Part shown: positions 33,001 to 45,205 of the stretch, piece by piece
How the letters are laid out: the number at the start of each line of letters is the position of its first letter
How positions within the stretch are numbered: position 1 is the first letter of the stretch
Assembly: GCA_950106755.1 (NCBI GenBank)
Contig: OX467086.1
Coordinates: 30,336,001 to 30,400,000 of the forward strand
From: Climacium dendroides
Taxonomy: Eukaryota > Streptophyta > Bryopsida > Hypnales > Climaciaceae
DNA: 64,000 bases
Direction: 5' to 3'
Translations under genes and position numbers: made by a program
The notes under the pieces: generated by a model
The model's database searches: none
What the model saw: the letters and a program-made list of their open reading frames with translations, nothing else
What the model was told of the DNA's origin: nothing

Positions 33001-35523
33001 CACTAAATAGTATATTTAGTGTTAGCAACACTATTTACGAACCATGACACTAAATATCATTAACCCTACTAAAGTAAGTAACATTAAATTTAATTTCTAA
33101 CACTAAATGTACTCTATGGTAAATCTAAAATCCCCAAAGGTTTACATTTAGTGTTAGAACACATTAAAAAAATGAACTTGCAAAGGAAAAAAATAGAAGA
33201 CAAGGAAAATGATGGAAGGAATAGAAAACATGGAAAACGTTTGTAATGAAAGAAGTCTTTGAACATCTAATAAGGAAAAAGATATTAATATTTAGATATA
33301 AAAAAAAATACATATTTCATACTTGGACTGGAACTTGTTGGCCTTGGAAGTATGATTCATGCTTGGCTATAATTTCCTGCAGATGTGGAAAGAGTTGATT
33401 GACACTCCAAGTGCCATCAACACCCAAAGCCATACCTGATCTAATCATAGCTTTTCTAGCATATGACATATTATCACAATCTACCTCTTTATTCACATCT
33501 TCAACGCTATTTGCAGCCAACTGTAGGAAAAATCTTTTTCTCGGGTTTGTAAGTTTTCCTGACCACTGCCCATCAGCTCGAAGAGTATTTTGCCAAGAAT
33601 TGGTTGTAATGAGCTCAGCCTTTTTCGCTTCCTATCGCTTGATCCAAGCCTTTTTGACCTTCGAGATGATAAATGTGTCTGCTGGTTGACACAAATGTAT
33701 AGAACATGGTGGCAAACACCTAAAACTAGCCTGTTTTGCTTCTAAAACAGCCGTTAATGCTAGAGTCATGTTATGGCCAGTATAATTGTCAATCCAAATG
33801 ATTTTTGTGCAGCCATGAACATCAACTTGGAAGGCTCGGGGTTCAACAAAGAATTCAGCAAAAAGGGCTTGGTCCATCCATCCTTTAGGCTTGGTCCTAT
33901 AGCATACCCCTGGAATATTGTCTTCCAAGCCCCGAATAGGGTAAGTGCTGTTGGAATTGGTAAAAATGAGTATAGGGGCTTCAATCATTGATTGACGCCT
34001 CCTGGAGATTCTAATGACCATAGTCATAGAGTCTCCACCAGAAACCACTTCAACGTACTTAACACTCTTGTCTCCCCTAAATCCCAACATTCGACCATTA
34101 TCTAAATTCACGACAAAATGAGTATCGTCGATGTTTTCCATGAGATTTTCATGAAAAGCACCAGTTTGGAATCCCTTATGCAGCACACCTAGATGGTAAG
34201 TTGTTGCCATTTTGATTTGTAGTTCCTTCTTGGGACTACAAGTCAAGCGTCCCCGTTGTGACAACAACACAATGTTGTGCACATGCATAAATTGTTGAAT
34301 CCAACTTGGGGTCAACTTTGACGTGAGTAGGACATTGTCCTTGGGATCACAAGATTGAATTGTATATGGAGAGTTAAGATCCAGCAAGATAGACAAAGCC
34401 AACTCAATGCGCAATTTGGATGAGAATTTCATTCTAGCTTTTCTAAATTGATCAAATGCATCTAGGAGTTTAGGATAGATCCAAAATACCCATTCAGATG
34501 GCTTGGCACCACGACTTGGACTTGCTTTTGTGTGAAGTTGTTTACGCCCTTCCACCCGGCTCCTAGTGCATGCAATTGGTGGAGATGTGATATTTACTTC
34601 TCCTTCATTGCAAAATTGTTGACGTTGAGACCACCAACGAGAAGTCCAGACAAGGTTGGCACTCTTTTGACCACGGAAATGCTCTGGAAACGTAGAAATT
34701 GTGCATATGTAGAACCCACGGATGCCATACACAACTTCATCTTGAACCATCCAGGTGATGACACGCTTGCGGACGGTAACAGTGGAAACTTGTTGCAAGT
34801 ATTGGGGTATGGAATTTCTTAGTGGTGGGTCAACCATGGTGAGTCCCTGAATTGCCAAAGAGGAGATCAGGAAAGAAAAAAGGTCAACAAAAGGCCTAGA
34901 ATGCCCCCCCCCTCAAAAGGTCGACGGAAGGTCTGGATTGCCACAAAAAAAAGGTCGACGGAGGGCGGAAGGCAGAAACTACGAAGGGTGGAAGAATTCA
35001 AATCCAGCGCAAAGCGAGAATGGGGAAAGAATTCAAATTTGAACTTCCCGCCGAGTATACCCCCCTCTCCAAAAAAAAATTTAGAAGCTTAGAATTTGGA
35101 AGTTCAATCCAGATTCAAGCTTACCGCAATGTATCCAGATTGAACCCCTCGATCTGAATCCTACAATCTGAACAGAAATTCAACCTAATTACAAATTCAA
35201 TTTGGAGATTACAAGTTCAATTAGGAGATTATTGGAGAAAACTGAAATGTTGAACCGCAAAGGCAAGGGTGCGGACTGCGACGGTTGTCTCCCACAAGAT
35301 TTGTGAATTCGGAGAAGCTCACAACACACAAACCCTGAAAACCAAAAGAGGGAGCTGCCGCCACCAAAAGTAGAGAAGGCCAGGGAAGGAGATGACAGAA
35401 AATGGAGGCAACACAATCAAGTTCAGCACTACACTAATTCCCCCAAAGTTGAGATTCAATGTTGTGTGGAGTAGGGTGGTAATTACACTAAATGTAATCC
35501 AACACTAAATATACTATTTAGTG
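33001..35523. mobile_element. Pogo-type Tc1/mariner element (2523 bp) flanked by TA
   Basis: The terminal inverted repeats are 23 bp, beginning CACTAAATAGTATATTTAGT, at 33001 and in reverse ending at 35523, with TA immediately outside both (32999-33000 and 35524-35525). The repeat motif 'cactaaatgta / ttagtgtt' recurs just inside the left end. One transposase gene fills the minus strand. Outside the TA dinucleotides the flanks are also partly symmetric ('ggcac...gtgcc'), so the true repeat could be longer with a 3-bp indel. The element ends near 35.5 kb in ordinary AT-rich DNA. Confidence 0.75.
33317..34837 (-). pseudogene. Pogo-like DDE transposase with one nonsense codon
   Basis: From ATG 34837 (MVDPPLR...) the frame stays open to a TAG at 33634-33632 and continues in the same frame to TGA-proximal 33317, about 507 codons in total. 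Helix-turn-helix-like N-terminal sequence is followed by the DDE_1 core: DDTHFVVNLD (first Asp), GDKSVKYVEVVSGGDSMTMV, then IIWIDNYTGHN (second Asp) and HLCQPADTFIISKVKKAW (third acidic position), all typical of pogo/CENP-B-type plant transposases. The single TAG falls just after KVKKAWIKR and removes about 105 C-terminal residues, so the catalytic core is still encoded. It may be a recently inactivated copy. Confidence 0.75.
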
Positions 35524-35525
35524 TA

Positions 35526-36460
35526 GTGCCAACACAACTTTGGAAAATCCAAAAACTATGCTTCTTTAATTCCCCGAGTGCCAGGACTATGGCACTAGAC
35601 TTATGCTTTACACTTATTTTTTTCCTTCTAAATCTTAGACCAGCCAAACAAATATTCAAAGATACATTAAGATGATATGCCAAACACCATAAGAATCCTT
35701 TGAATCAAAATCCCAATGTCATTTAACCCATCCAAAAAATAATTTTGGTAGATCTATGAAGGAATTGAGTAGGAAACATTTGAGGGAGTGAAGGTTGGAG
35801 ATGTCATTTTTATATTGAAATTGAATTTTCACCATGAATCCTCAAAGGATATGGGATAATTTGAAAATGAGTGCTAAACTGCTTATTGTCAAAATGTCAA
35901 AATTATGTTTATGTAGAATTTCAGACCTCACTTAGTCATAATAGAAGAACTTTTTTCAAAAAACTTTGGACTAAATCTATTTAAATTTCATCTCCAAAAA
36001 TTTGTTTGATATTTTAAGCCTTCAATCAAAAGTTATGAACAAAATTTAAAGAGGATGTTTCAAGATGTAAAATGTCCCTTCCAACCCCTCTTTGAAATGT
36101 CCATAACTTTTGATTGGAGTCTTCAAATATGAAACGGATTTTTGGAGATGAAATTTATATAGATTTCTTAATTTTCTTTATTCTAAAGTTTTTTGAAATT
36201 TTTTATTTTACTATTGTTGTATGCGCAGTGTAGGCGTAAGTACCTCTACCACTCAAAACGTGGCAAAACGACATGGAATATTGTCCTAGGGAATTCCAGG
36301 TGTTGTTTCAAATTTAGTTTTTTGGAAAACAACCAAATTCTCTAGAATTTAACTATTTGGAGGATGGCCCGTCTAGTAACGATTTTATAACATTCCTCCC
36401 TTTTTTGGAATCTAACCCGGTTCCGGTCTAATCCAATTTTCGGATACTCAACTCAATGGT
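35526..36460. other. Gene-free stretch with a foldback repeat
   Basis: AT-rich DNA without a coding signal. Within it, 35955-36197 is an imperfect inverted repeat: arms of about 95-105 bp beginning TTCAAAAAACTTT and sharing 'atttcatctccaaaaat' and 'tcaatcaaaagttatg', separated by a short spacer. It may be a decayed hairpin-type MITE. Confidence 0.6.
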
Positions 36461-36499
36461 TTTTGATACCTCTGTTTTATCCTCAGGGGGTCCTCATTT

Positions 36500-37420
36500 G
36501 CTTTGTTCAAGAGGTGGAGAACTTTACCACTCTAAATTTCCACATTCAAACTTCTGCTTCTCAATCAACAAGATACAAACTTAAACGAAACCTATTGAGT
36601 AAAGGGGGTGGCACCCTCACAACTTTTGGTTGGCCACCCGGAAAGTAGGTCACATAGAGCCGCGTTAAATCCACCTTACTACAATGATAGATCTAGGTTT
36701 CTCCAGAACTAGGACGAGGTTCGTTGTCTAGTCTTCAGCTATGTTCTAAGGTTGGAAGACCTTTTGGTGGGTGGATATCTTCCTCTAGCGGTCGCTAATC
36801 TCTACACGGAACTGTCTTTCGAATTCCGGACTCGCATCTAGACCACTTCGGGCCTCCACCAGATCATCGTTCCAGCAAATTAAAGGCACTGCGCACAGCT
36901 CCTTGTCTGTAAAATTGAACTCCTTTGCAAAGCACTCATATACCCAACCTAATCTGGTTACCAACAGATCTAGACTCCTCTTTATACACCCACACTTACA
37001 TACCAGTACTCAAATAATCATAAACACGATACGTAGGAAAATGATCTACTAGGTGTTCACCTAGATGCTTTAATTGAATGACAAGAACGGAATGGGAGGG
37101 CAACAAACCTGCCCACCCTTAAAAACCAACAAAAGATGGCCAAACGGTCAAACCAGGTCAACGACCAACAAAACCTCACCTAACGATCCTACTGACTGTT
37201 CCGGAAAAACTGGGAAGTCATTAACATCCTAAAATTCTGGAACCTTCTAAAATTCCAGATCTACAGGCCCCACAACCGAACAACTCGGATTCGATTACCA
37301 TCTAATCAGTCAAAATCCTAGCTAGCAATACTACTGACCGTGCTAGTCATTTATCCTTTCGAAGCTTTTTTGTAGCACCCGAATCCTTGGCTGTCAGATT
37401 AACTGACCTTCGGATAGATT
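36500..37420 (-). repeat. LTR-like segment after ORF copy C
   Basis: It lies between the end of ORF copy C (37574) and a junction (36505-36467, minus strand) that matches the LTR/primer-site junction after copy B: 'caaagca', a GC-rich word, then 'taaaacagaggta'. The body is diverged from the 9.8-10.7 kb segment. The limits are approximate and the call rests on position and the junction. Confidence 0.35.
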
Positions 37421-37573
37421 TCTTGAGTGGAATGCTCTTTGTTGCAGAACAGGTTCTTGGCGAGGGCGGATTTGACTCGCTTTCCAATCCCGTCTGAGTC
37501 CGTTCTTCAACCGACTCGGTCTCAACCTCTTCCTCCTCTTTTGAATCCGGGATCCGTTCTGTCTTCTAAATGG

Positions 37574-39315
37574 TCATCTTCTTCTTTTTGTCAGGTCCAT
37601 GAGTTCGGCTTGGGACGGAGAGGGGCTAGGAGGCGTATATTGCATCATATAACTAAACCGCTCCGAGTAAATCCAAGCCAGATTTTGCACACTTCCTGAA
37701 GGTTGGAATGATTCAAAAGGAGGAAAGAGATTTACCGCAACCGGTCGTCCGGTTAGCACAGTTGGAAGTGTCCTCCGGCTTGGTGTTGGCTTCAGTATGA
37801 ATTTCAAATTTGGTTTAGGATCTGAAATCTCCTTTGTCTCCAGATTTTTCTTCTTCGCTGAAGAGGGTTTGGCTTGTTGTGCCGGTTGAGAGGATGGTTT
37901 TGGAGTCGGATGAGGTTGAGTTGGGGTGTCGGGAAAGACTCCTCCGAGGAGATCTGTAAACATTATCTGGTTTAACCCTAGAAGTGGATCGAAGTTCCCT
38001 AATAGTTGGCGCATTTCCCTCAATGCTGTCTCAATCTGGGCTTTAAAGTCAACCAGAATGGTAACGACTTTGGTTCCGGAAATGTGCCCCTCCTTGGTCA
38101 TCTGGGTATTCCAAAAGGTGGCTTATGTCATCATGTCGGCCGGTTGGTCGACCACCTCCTTGAACTTCCGAACTAGGTCCATCGCCTCTACTGCCTTCTT
38201 ATTGGCGGCGTTCATCTCTCCTTCCGTCCAGTGAGAATGCTCCCAGAAATGATTTCGCTCTTGCCCCAAACTCTAGATTTCATCTTCCATCCGTTGCACT
38301 TCTTGCGGTTTCGGTCTTCAATCAAAGGCGTCCATCACTTGGGCCTCTTCCTTCATTCCCAACTTCTCGCACACGTTTTAGATCAGAGTCGTCATTCTCT
38401 CGTGCGACCCCTTTATGATTCTCAACTAGCCGATGGTGGTTTTGAATGGATTCGGTTTTGGAACTGGGTCCTTGGAAGGTCTTACTTCTCCATTTTCATG
38501 TCTTCTTGAGCCTAGATCCATAGACTTCCGACGTGTTCTGGGATGCTTCGGTGTCCCATGCCTCAATTCCGGATCTTCCTCTTCTTCCGAATCCGAATGA
38601 TCTGGTTCGTCTTCCGGAGAAAGTCCGTATTTCAGGAGGTGCTCTCCTTTCTGGTACATGATGCCTTCCTGCTTGCTTAACATCTCCTAAAAGTGGTAAA
38701 GGTAAAAAAGGAATAGGCTAATCGAGCTGGATTTCCTACCCGTAAGATTAGTTGCCAACTTATCTACAATGGAGTAGATAAGTGCTCTCCAATTGACAAG
38801 TCTAGGAGCCAGATTCCCTCTCTCTCCTAACACTCCGAAGATGGTGTTTGCCATCGTAACTGTGACCTAAGTAGGTTTTTCCGGATAGAGAATTGGAATC
38901 AAGAATTCTAACAATTACTAATCCCTAAAGTTCCGGCAATCACTCGTGGCATACCCATCTTACGGATCCACCTGATTCCGAAATCTATTCGTGGCATGTT
39001 TCTCTGTGCGCTGTGCAACCAGCCCATCTCTAGGGCTCCCCTATTTGTTGTGAAATAGACGTTAGTCCACATTTCTACAACCCACGCCTTTGGGCAATCT
39101 CTCACTGTTAATTGGAATATATCGGGAACCCCATAAATGAGTTCATCAATCATTTCCTTACTCCGGATGTTCCACGGCTTGCATAGAAATCCAAGACAGC
39201 CCATGGCTATCAAATCCTCTTCTAACTCCTGTAGGTGACTCGGATCGGAAGGAATGCCCAAACTAATCATTTAGGCCACCACTGTTGCCTTCTGGGTCTG
39301 ATTAGATCCGGCCAT
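37574..39315 (-). pseudogene. Retroelement extra ORF, copy C
   Basis: From ATG 39315 the frame reads MAGSNQTQKATVVA, a TAA, then MISLGIPSDPSHLQEL...MGCLGFLCKPW, related to copies A and B. After a frameshift near 38.9 kb come PEKPT-VTVTMANTIFGVL, an acidic block (EDEPDHSDSEEEED, 38630-38560), and finally a Pro/Ser/Lys-rich tail (38101-37574) ending in KRRR. An own TATA-like word (GGTATTTAAACC, about 39440) precedes it. Because it follows the integrase pseudogene in the same orientation, the order is pol, extra ORF, LTR. Extra 3' ORFs of this sort occur in plant Ty3/gypsy elements; the product's role is unknown. Confidence 0.6.
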
Positions 39316-39742
39316 GTCGTCTGGCTAAGTACCGACTATTCCTAACTCGATCCTAATCTCGCCACTCTTTCACTCCCTAAGCGGTCGCGTACTTGAATCA
39401 TGAAGAAAAGAGGAGAAATGAGGGTGGCGGTAGGGTTTAAATACCTATCGAGTGCTCTACGTTCCCAATCGGACTCTGTTTTTGTAAATTCCCTAGCCGG
39501 AACCTAGGCGGTGGGTCCCTCAAGTTCCAAAACTTTCCGATTTCCGTTGGCTAGTTCTGGGTTATTCCAAAACCCTAATTAAGATTTTGACTATCCTAGA
39601 GATGCTCTATTTCCTAGTTCTAAGTTTTAGTTATAACTTCCTTATTTTTACATCAAAAAAATTGAAAAATTTCCTAGTTTATTCTTATTTCTTAGTTTAA
39701 GTGTGAGTTTCGGATGTTGCGTACTTCCACATGATCCTTTTT

Positions 39743-40766
39743 TCACATGTGAGCATCCCCACAAACATCTTCTTCTTCATCTTTCGAAATTGGCTCAGGC
39801 TCATATTTCTTGACCCGGAATTTATTGACCCTAGTATCAAGCCATACGCCCTGAAGATCTGTCAATTGTAAGGATCCATTTGAAAAAATGGATTCTACTC
39901 GATAAGGTCCCATCCACTTGGTGTGGAACTTACCCGGAAAAATCCGATACTGGTTGTCAAAAAGCAAGACTAATCTACCTACCTTGATTCCGTAGTTCTT
40001 TGGAAGTTTCCGGTTGTGATCTTCTTTTCTCCTAGCTTGCACTTCCTTAGTTTGATCCAGAGTCACTTCACGTGCTTCCTCTAGATCTTCAATCGCCATA
40101 AGTCATAGTTCCGGGTTAGAATTCCAAATTGCAGTCCATGAAGCCATGACCTGGTGGGTTTCCACCTCCAACTCAATTCTATAGATAACTGTTTGTCCAA
40201 GAAGAAGAAGGGACTTCTTCTGGTAGTGTTCTTTTCGAAAGTGTTATAGGCATGGATGGCTGACGGAAGCTTTAAATTCCATCCGTCTTGTGTTTAGAAA
40301 TCATCTTATTGAGGGCTTTTTCTACAAAGTCGTTGGCTTGCTCTGTCAATCTGTTCGCTCTGGAATTGTAATTTGTGGTCTTTCGGTGTTTGATCATGTA
40401 TCAAGTGGTAATGTCTTGAATGACATTGTTGAGAAAATGCATCCCCCTATCGTTGACCAATTCCAACAGGTGCCCAAATCGCATCATAATTTCTGTAAAC
40501 AGAAAGGAAGTGACCGTCTTAGCGGAATTGTTCCAGGTCGGACGAGTTTCTACCCACTTGGAGGCATAATCCATAGCTAGGATTATGTATCTCTTTTTTC
40601 CTGGCGCTCATTGGAGAAATGGGACCTATGAAGTCAATCCCCCATTTCTCAAATGGTACTAATGGAATGATGGAAATTAAAGGCCAATGGTTCTAGAAGG
40701 AAGGGGCTCCCATCCATTGGCATTGATCACAACTTCCCACATATGCTTTGACATCACGTTATGTGT
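39743..40766 (-). pseudogene. Ty3/gypsy integrase (C-terminal half of pol), decayed
   Basis: The minus strand shows in order a zinc-binding piece (DVKAYVGSCDQCQWMGAP), the catalytic core (KWGIDFIGPISPM, then LVNDRGMHFLNNVI and a glutamate-bearing EQANDFVEKALNKMI), PFFL and VIYRIELEVETHQVMASW, and the C-terminal domain (VGRLVLLFDNQYRIFPGKFHTKWMGPY and VNKFRVKKY). D, D and E positions can be recognised. Several stops and at least one frameshift break it, for example TGA before LMAIEDLEEA. The reverse transcriptase part that should lie upstream is absent because a CACTA derivative begins at about 40767. Confidence 0.85.
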
Positions 40767-43290
40767 GACATCGCACATCCAGCGTCGGACGTTACAAAAA
40801 ACATTGGTCAACGGGGTTCTTAAAAGTTAACATGTGATTGCCACTTAAGCGTGGGAAAGCCAGAGTGTCATTTTTTTCATTCATTGCCTGTCTATGATGT
40901 GGCATCTGACGTGTCACTGACATGGCATGCCATGTCAATGATGACAAAATTGACTAACGTGGCATCCACAGACGTTGACATGGCATTTTTTTTTAGTTAT
41001 TTGAACAGTCTTTCTAGAATTTAATGATGTTTTTTGAGACATCAATGTGGACATCTGAGTGTCTTAAATAACATTAGGTGAAACAATTGTATGCTTCTCA
41101 TCATGTCCCATTTGGATGTGTGGCATTTGTACAGGTGTGCTTTTTAAAACATATGTGACACTCACATGTTGTTTTTAACATCAATAATGATATGAGGTAT
41201 GTTTTTTTATATCATGTGGTATATTGTAAAAGATATGTTGTCAATGTAGCAATATGTTGTACACAATATAAAATATGCAATATATGGTATATCATATGCA
41301 ATACAACATATAAAATATGCCATACAAAATATAATATATACAATATATCATACAAAATACACCATACAATATGTCATATACTTGTATACAATACATTGTA
41401 TTTATCAAATATACAAAAATCTATTTATTAATTGATGAAAAGACAAGCCTTTTATACTAGTGAGGTATAGGAGGCATGACAAACAATATGGGATATACAA
41501 AACTAAAATATGAGCAGCAACATAAATACAATGATGTCTGAAATGATGTTTTAAAAAACATCTACATGTCTTAGTTATGTTTTTTTTGACGTCATTGTAA
41601 ACATTCAAAAGAACATCTGTAGTATGAAGTTAAACATTCACATCAATGTTGTTTTAAACATTTGCTTCAATAATTTCTAAATTTTCTACAAATCTTATTT
41701 GTTGTCTATGATGTCATGATGAACATTTGCATGTCATTTCCAACATATATGGGGATGTCTCCTTGAACATTTAATTAATAAAGTCACATTTATTAAATCA
41801 AGGTTGTTTACAACATCAACTTCAATATAGTATGACACAACAATACATCCAACATGGAATTCCAATTGTAGAATATATTTTTGTCTATGTAAAAAGCTCT
41901 AATTCATTTTATTTGGATTTGTTATGAGAAAGTTATGGCCATTTTTGTTTTTTGGGCAATTAGAGCATCTTCTTGAAAAAAATAACTTGTTGGATGCATT
42001 TCTAAATGCAATTTTTACAATGTTTTCAAAATAAAAATTCCACATGGTTTAGTTTACTTGCTAGAACAATCTCACCATTGGGATTAGTGCATTTTAATTC
42101 CATCTAAAATATATTAATATTTTAGATTTTCCTTCTATCTCATACCTACTTCTACTTAACAATTTTTTTAAGAATGAAATTTAAGTTTTTTTTATTTTTT
42201 ATTTTTTTTCCTAAACTCTCAACTCAATTTTCTACTATAAATATTTAAATTTCAAAATTCTATAGTGCAAAAATTTTAAGTTAAAAATGTTCAAAGTCAA
42301 AAAATGTAGTCCCTCAATGTGCTAAAAAACTTGTTTTTTCCACTTTCAATCTATGCGGTCAAAATTTCTGAAATTTTTTCTACAATTTTTTCTACTTGTT
42401 AGGTGTAAGATTATATAGTTAGATGTGAAAAAATTAAAATTTCTTTTACTCTTTGCTACAAAAATGGCAATTTTCAATGTTTTCTAGCAAAAACAAGGCC
42501 TTGGTCCTTTAAGGGTTAAAATGTCAAATATCTCAAAGTCCAAGAACACTAGAAAATCACCCCACATTAGATATGAATGATTTGAAAATAATAAGTTAAG
42601 AAGGTGAAATAGCAATAAAAATTATTAAAATTTGATACAAAATTTATAATTTTAAACTAGTAAAATTTAGAATTTAAATCTTACGTTAAAAATAAATATT
42701 TTCATATAATATAATATTGATATGATTTTGTAAACCTTTTTTCATAACAAATCTATTCATCTAATTTATATAAATTTGTTATATAAATTAAATCTATATA
42801 GCTTATAACATTTTTAAAAATAAATTTTCATAAAATTGATTTATAAAAAAGACATCAAAGAAGACGCCTACAATTGCTTTTGCAACGTCTGCACGTTATG
42901 AAAAGCACAATGGATAGCATGTGGTTTGAAGTTACATTTGCAGGAACTAAATGTTAACGCTAGAAGTAATGTTCCTGGAAACGTTAGAATGTCTTGTATG
43001 ACGTCCACAAAAATATCCAAGGTTGGAACATGGCCTGACTAGGTATGATGACGTGACATGCCACGTCATCATTCCATATCCACTCACATAATTTACATGT
43101 CATCATGCCATATCAAATGCCATGTCATTATGCCATGTCAAATGCCACATCATCATTCCATATCCATGTCACATAATTTCCACGTCATCATGCCATGTCA
43201 AATGCCACGTCAACTTTTTGGCCTCACCACTTGCCCATTATCCTCTTTTTCATCTCGGGCAGTTACTTTACCACTAACTGTAGATTGCGT
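40767..43290. mobile_element. Deletion derivative of the large CACTA family, ends missing
   Basis: The left part (40767-41000) matches the reverse complement of 61930-62170, and the right part (43020-43290) matches the reverse complement of 47580-47860 in the 15-kb element. The derivative is thus inverted relative to it and lacks both transposase genes. Shared marks are the 'gtcaacggggg' and 'ggaaagccagagtgtcattttttt' words on one side and 'gggcagttactttacc' on the other. CACTATAAG ends were not found, so the outermost 150-300 bp appear lost. Most GACGTC words here read GACATC or GATGTC, as CpG decay would produce. The centre is AT-rich and non-coding (41190-41400 is a degenerate 'atacaaaatatgc' repeat). 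Confidence 0.75.
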
Positions 43291-43299
43291 TGGGACCTA

Positions 43300-45205
43300 T
43301 TTGGATTTATCCAACTAATAGTTATGTTCGTTCCAAGGGAGGTTATTAAATAGGATTGTTTCTAATTGTCTTTAATTAACCCAAAACAACACCAAGCATA
43401 GACACTATTCCTAAATTATCTATAATAAACTAATTTCTTCTCATATTTAATTTTTAATTTAATTAATAATCACACTTATCTTCCCAAATTGGACTAAGCA
43501 TCTTTTCTCTTTGATCGTCTTTCACTCCAACTCGGCCTTGATCTTTTTCACCAACTTCGTACTTTGCCATCACCTACAGCCACCAACCACCAGGCTTGTC
43601 TCCAACTTGGACTGCACAGCGTTCTCTTCTTCACATCATTGTTTGCTTCTTTGCCAGCAACCAATTCCCTTCTAACAAATTCTCCTTTTGGCTTCATCCT
43701 AATCTCACAATTTGGTCTCTCGAAATTCTCATTTTGACAGATTTTACACTTTCTACCCAACTCGGGAATTTTCTTACTCTCCTTTTTTGTTACTTTTCTC
43801 TCACTTAATTCACTCATGAGATATCACTTCCTCTCATATTAATTGCATATACTCCAATTATCAAATTGGACTCATACTTCGCATAAAATTGAATCACACA
43901 CATTGTCATACAACTTTCCGACTTGGAAGCTTAACACAACAAATTTGGACTCACAGACCAAATCGGAATCCATACAAACACACATATATCGTTTCATACA
44001 GAATTTGAACTTGCATTATACCAATTCGAACTCCATCACATACTTCCAAATTATACAGCCATGCAATTCTCATCAACTACAACGACATCACAACACACCA
44101 ACTGGATATGAATTCATTTCAATTAAATCCGAGTTGGTGACACATCACCATTAATATATAAGTTTTTCTCAAAATCTCTCCAATCAGGACTTTGAAATTC
44201 TACAATTTTACAGTCCTTTCACTCACTTCATCTTCCACAAGTTGGATCACTTCCTACACTTGGGCTAATTTTTCCACTCGATCTCTGTGTTCACCACTGA
44301 TCGCTTCCACACTGACTCCTCAGTATAACTCCAAATCGGGAAATAGTCACGTTTGTATAACAACTTTAAAGCTCCGGCAACTATAAAATTCCCATTTGGC
44401 ATAAACTCTAACTTCACAGCTTCACTACAAATCTTCACTCAGATCTTCATCCTCTTCTCTCTACGAGAAACACCAGGATAATCTCCATCTGCAAATCCCA
44501 AATAGGACTCACACAGACACGATCCAACCTTGGATCACAGACACAATTCCCAACTGGGAAACACACACATACACTCAAACACAAAAAAAACAAATACACA
44601 GCACAACTTGGCTGGGATACGCAGCGGACTCTCTCAACACTGGGTGCAATCCTAATTGGGAAAGACGACTAAATAGAAACCAAAATGGCAGTTCCTAAAC
44701 CGCTTGATGACCCACCAACCGCAAAATAAAACCACCTAATTGGAACCGCACACTTCATACACAGTCAGCCTCCAACTTGGATGCAGTACACTTTATCCTC
44801 CTATTTGGACTTACTCCACCTAACTCCCACTTGGAAACTTACTCAACCAGGCTTTAATTCCCAATTGGTTCAGTCACCACTAACCACTGACCACTGACAT
44901 AAGTCTTACTCAAATTGGATTTTGATCAGAACCTCACCCAAAACCCAAATTGGCTCACTTAAACTTCTATGGTTATGACACTGTACCTCCAAATTGGATT
45001 TGACACCTTATAAATCTACTCCAAAAGCCTCCCAACTCGGCTCAAAATACATACAAAAACAACCGAATTGGTAATTAAACATCACAAAGTCATACAAATA
45101 CATACCAAAAAGTTACAAATATGCGCCCAAAAAGTTTTAAAATCCTATCCAACTTATATTTCTACATAGCCCCACACTCATTTGTTTGCGTCCCCGCCAA
45201 ACTAC
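43300..45205 (-). other. Downstream non-coding part of the outer element, rich in CAANTNGG
   Basis: No gene is visible. The sequence is G-poor apart from a motif of type CAANTNGG (CAACTTGG, CAATTGG, CAACTCGG, AAATTGGA) that recurs about every 40-80 bp, in the same strand sense. The same motif fills the neighbouring coding frame and the other flank of the CACTA insertion (62320-63780), so both flanks belong to one element. Confidence 0.55.

Noticed and set aside
41192..41431. Tyr/Ile-rich open frame
   Set aside because: Created by the degenerate 'atacaaaatatgc' repeat inside the CACTA derivative.
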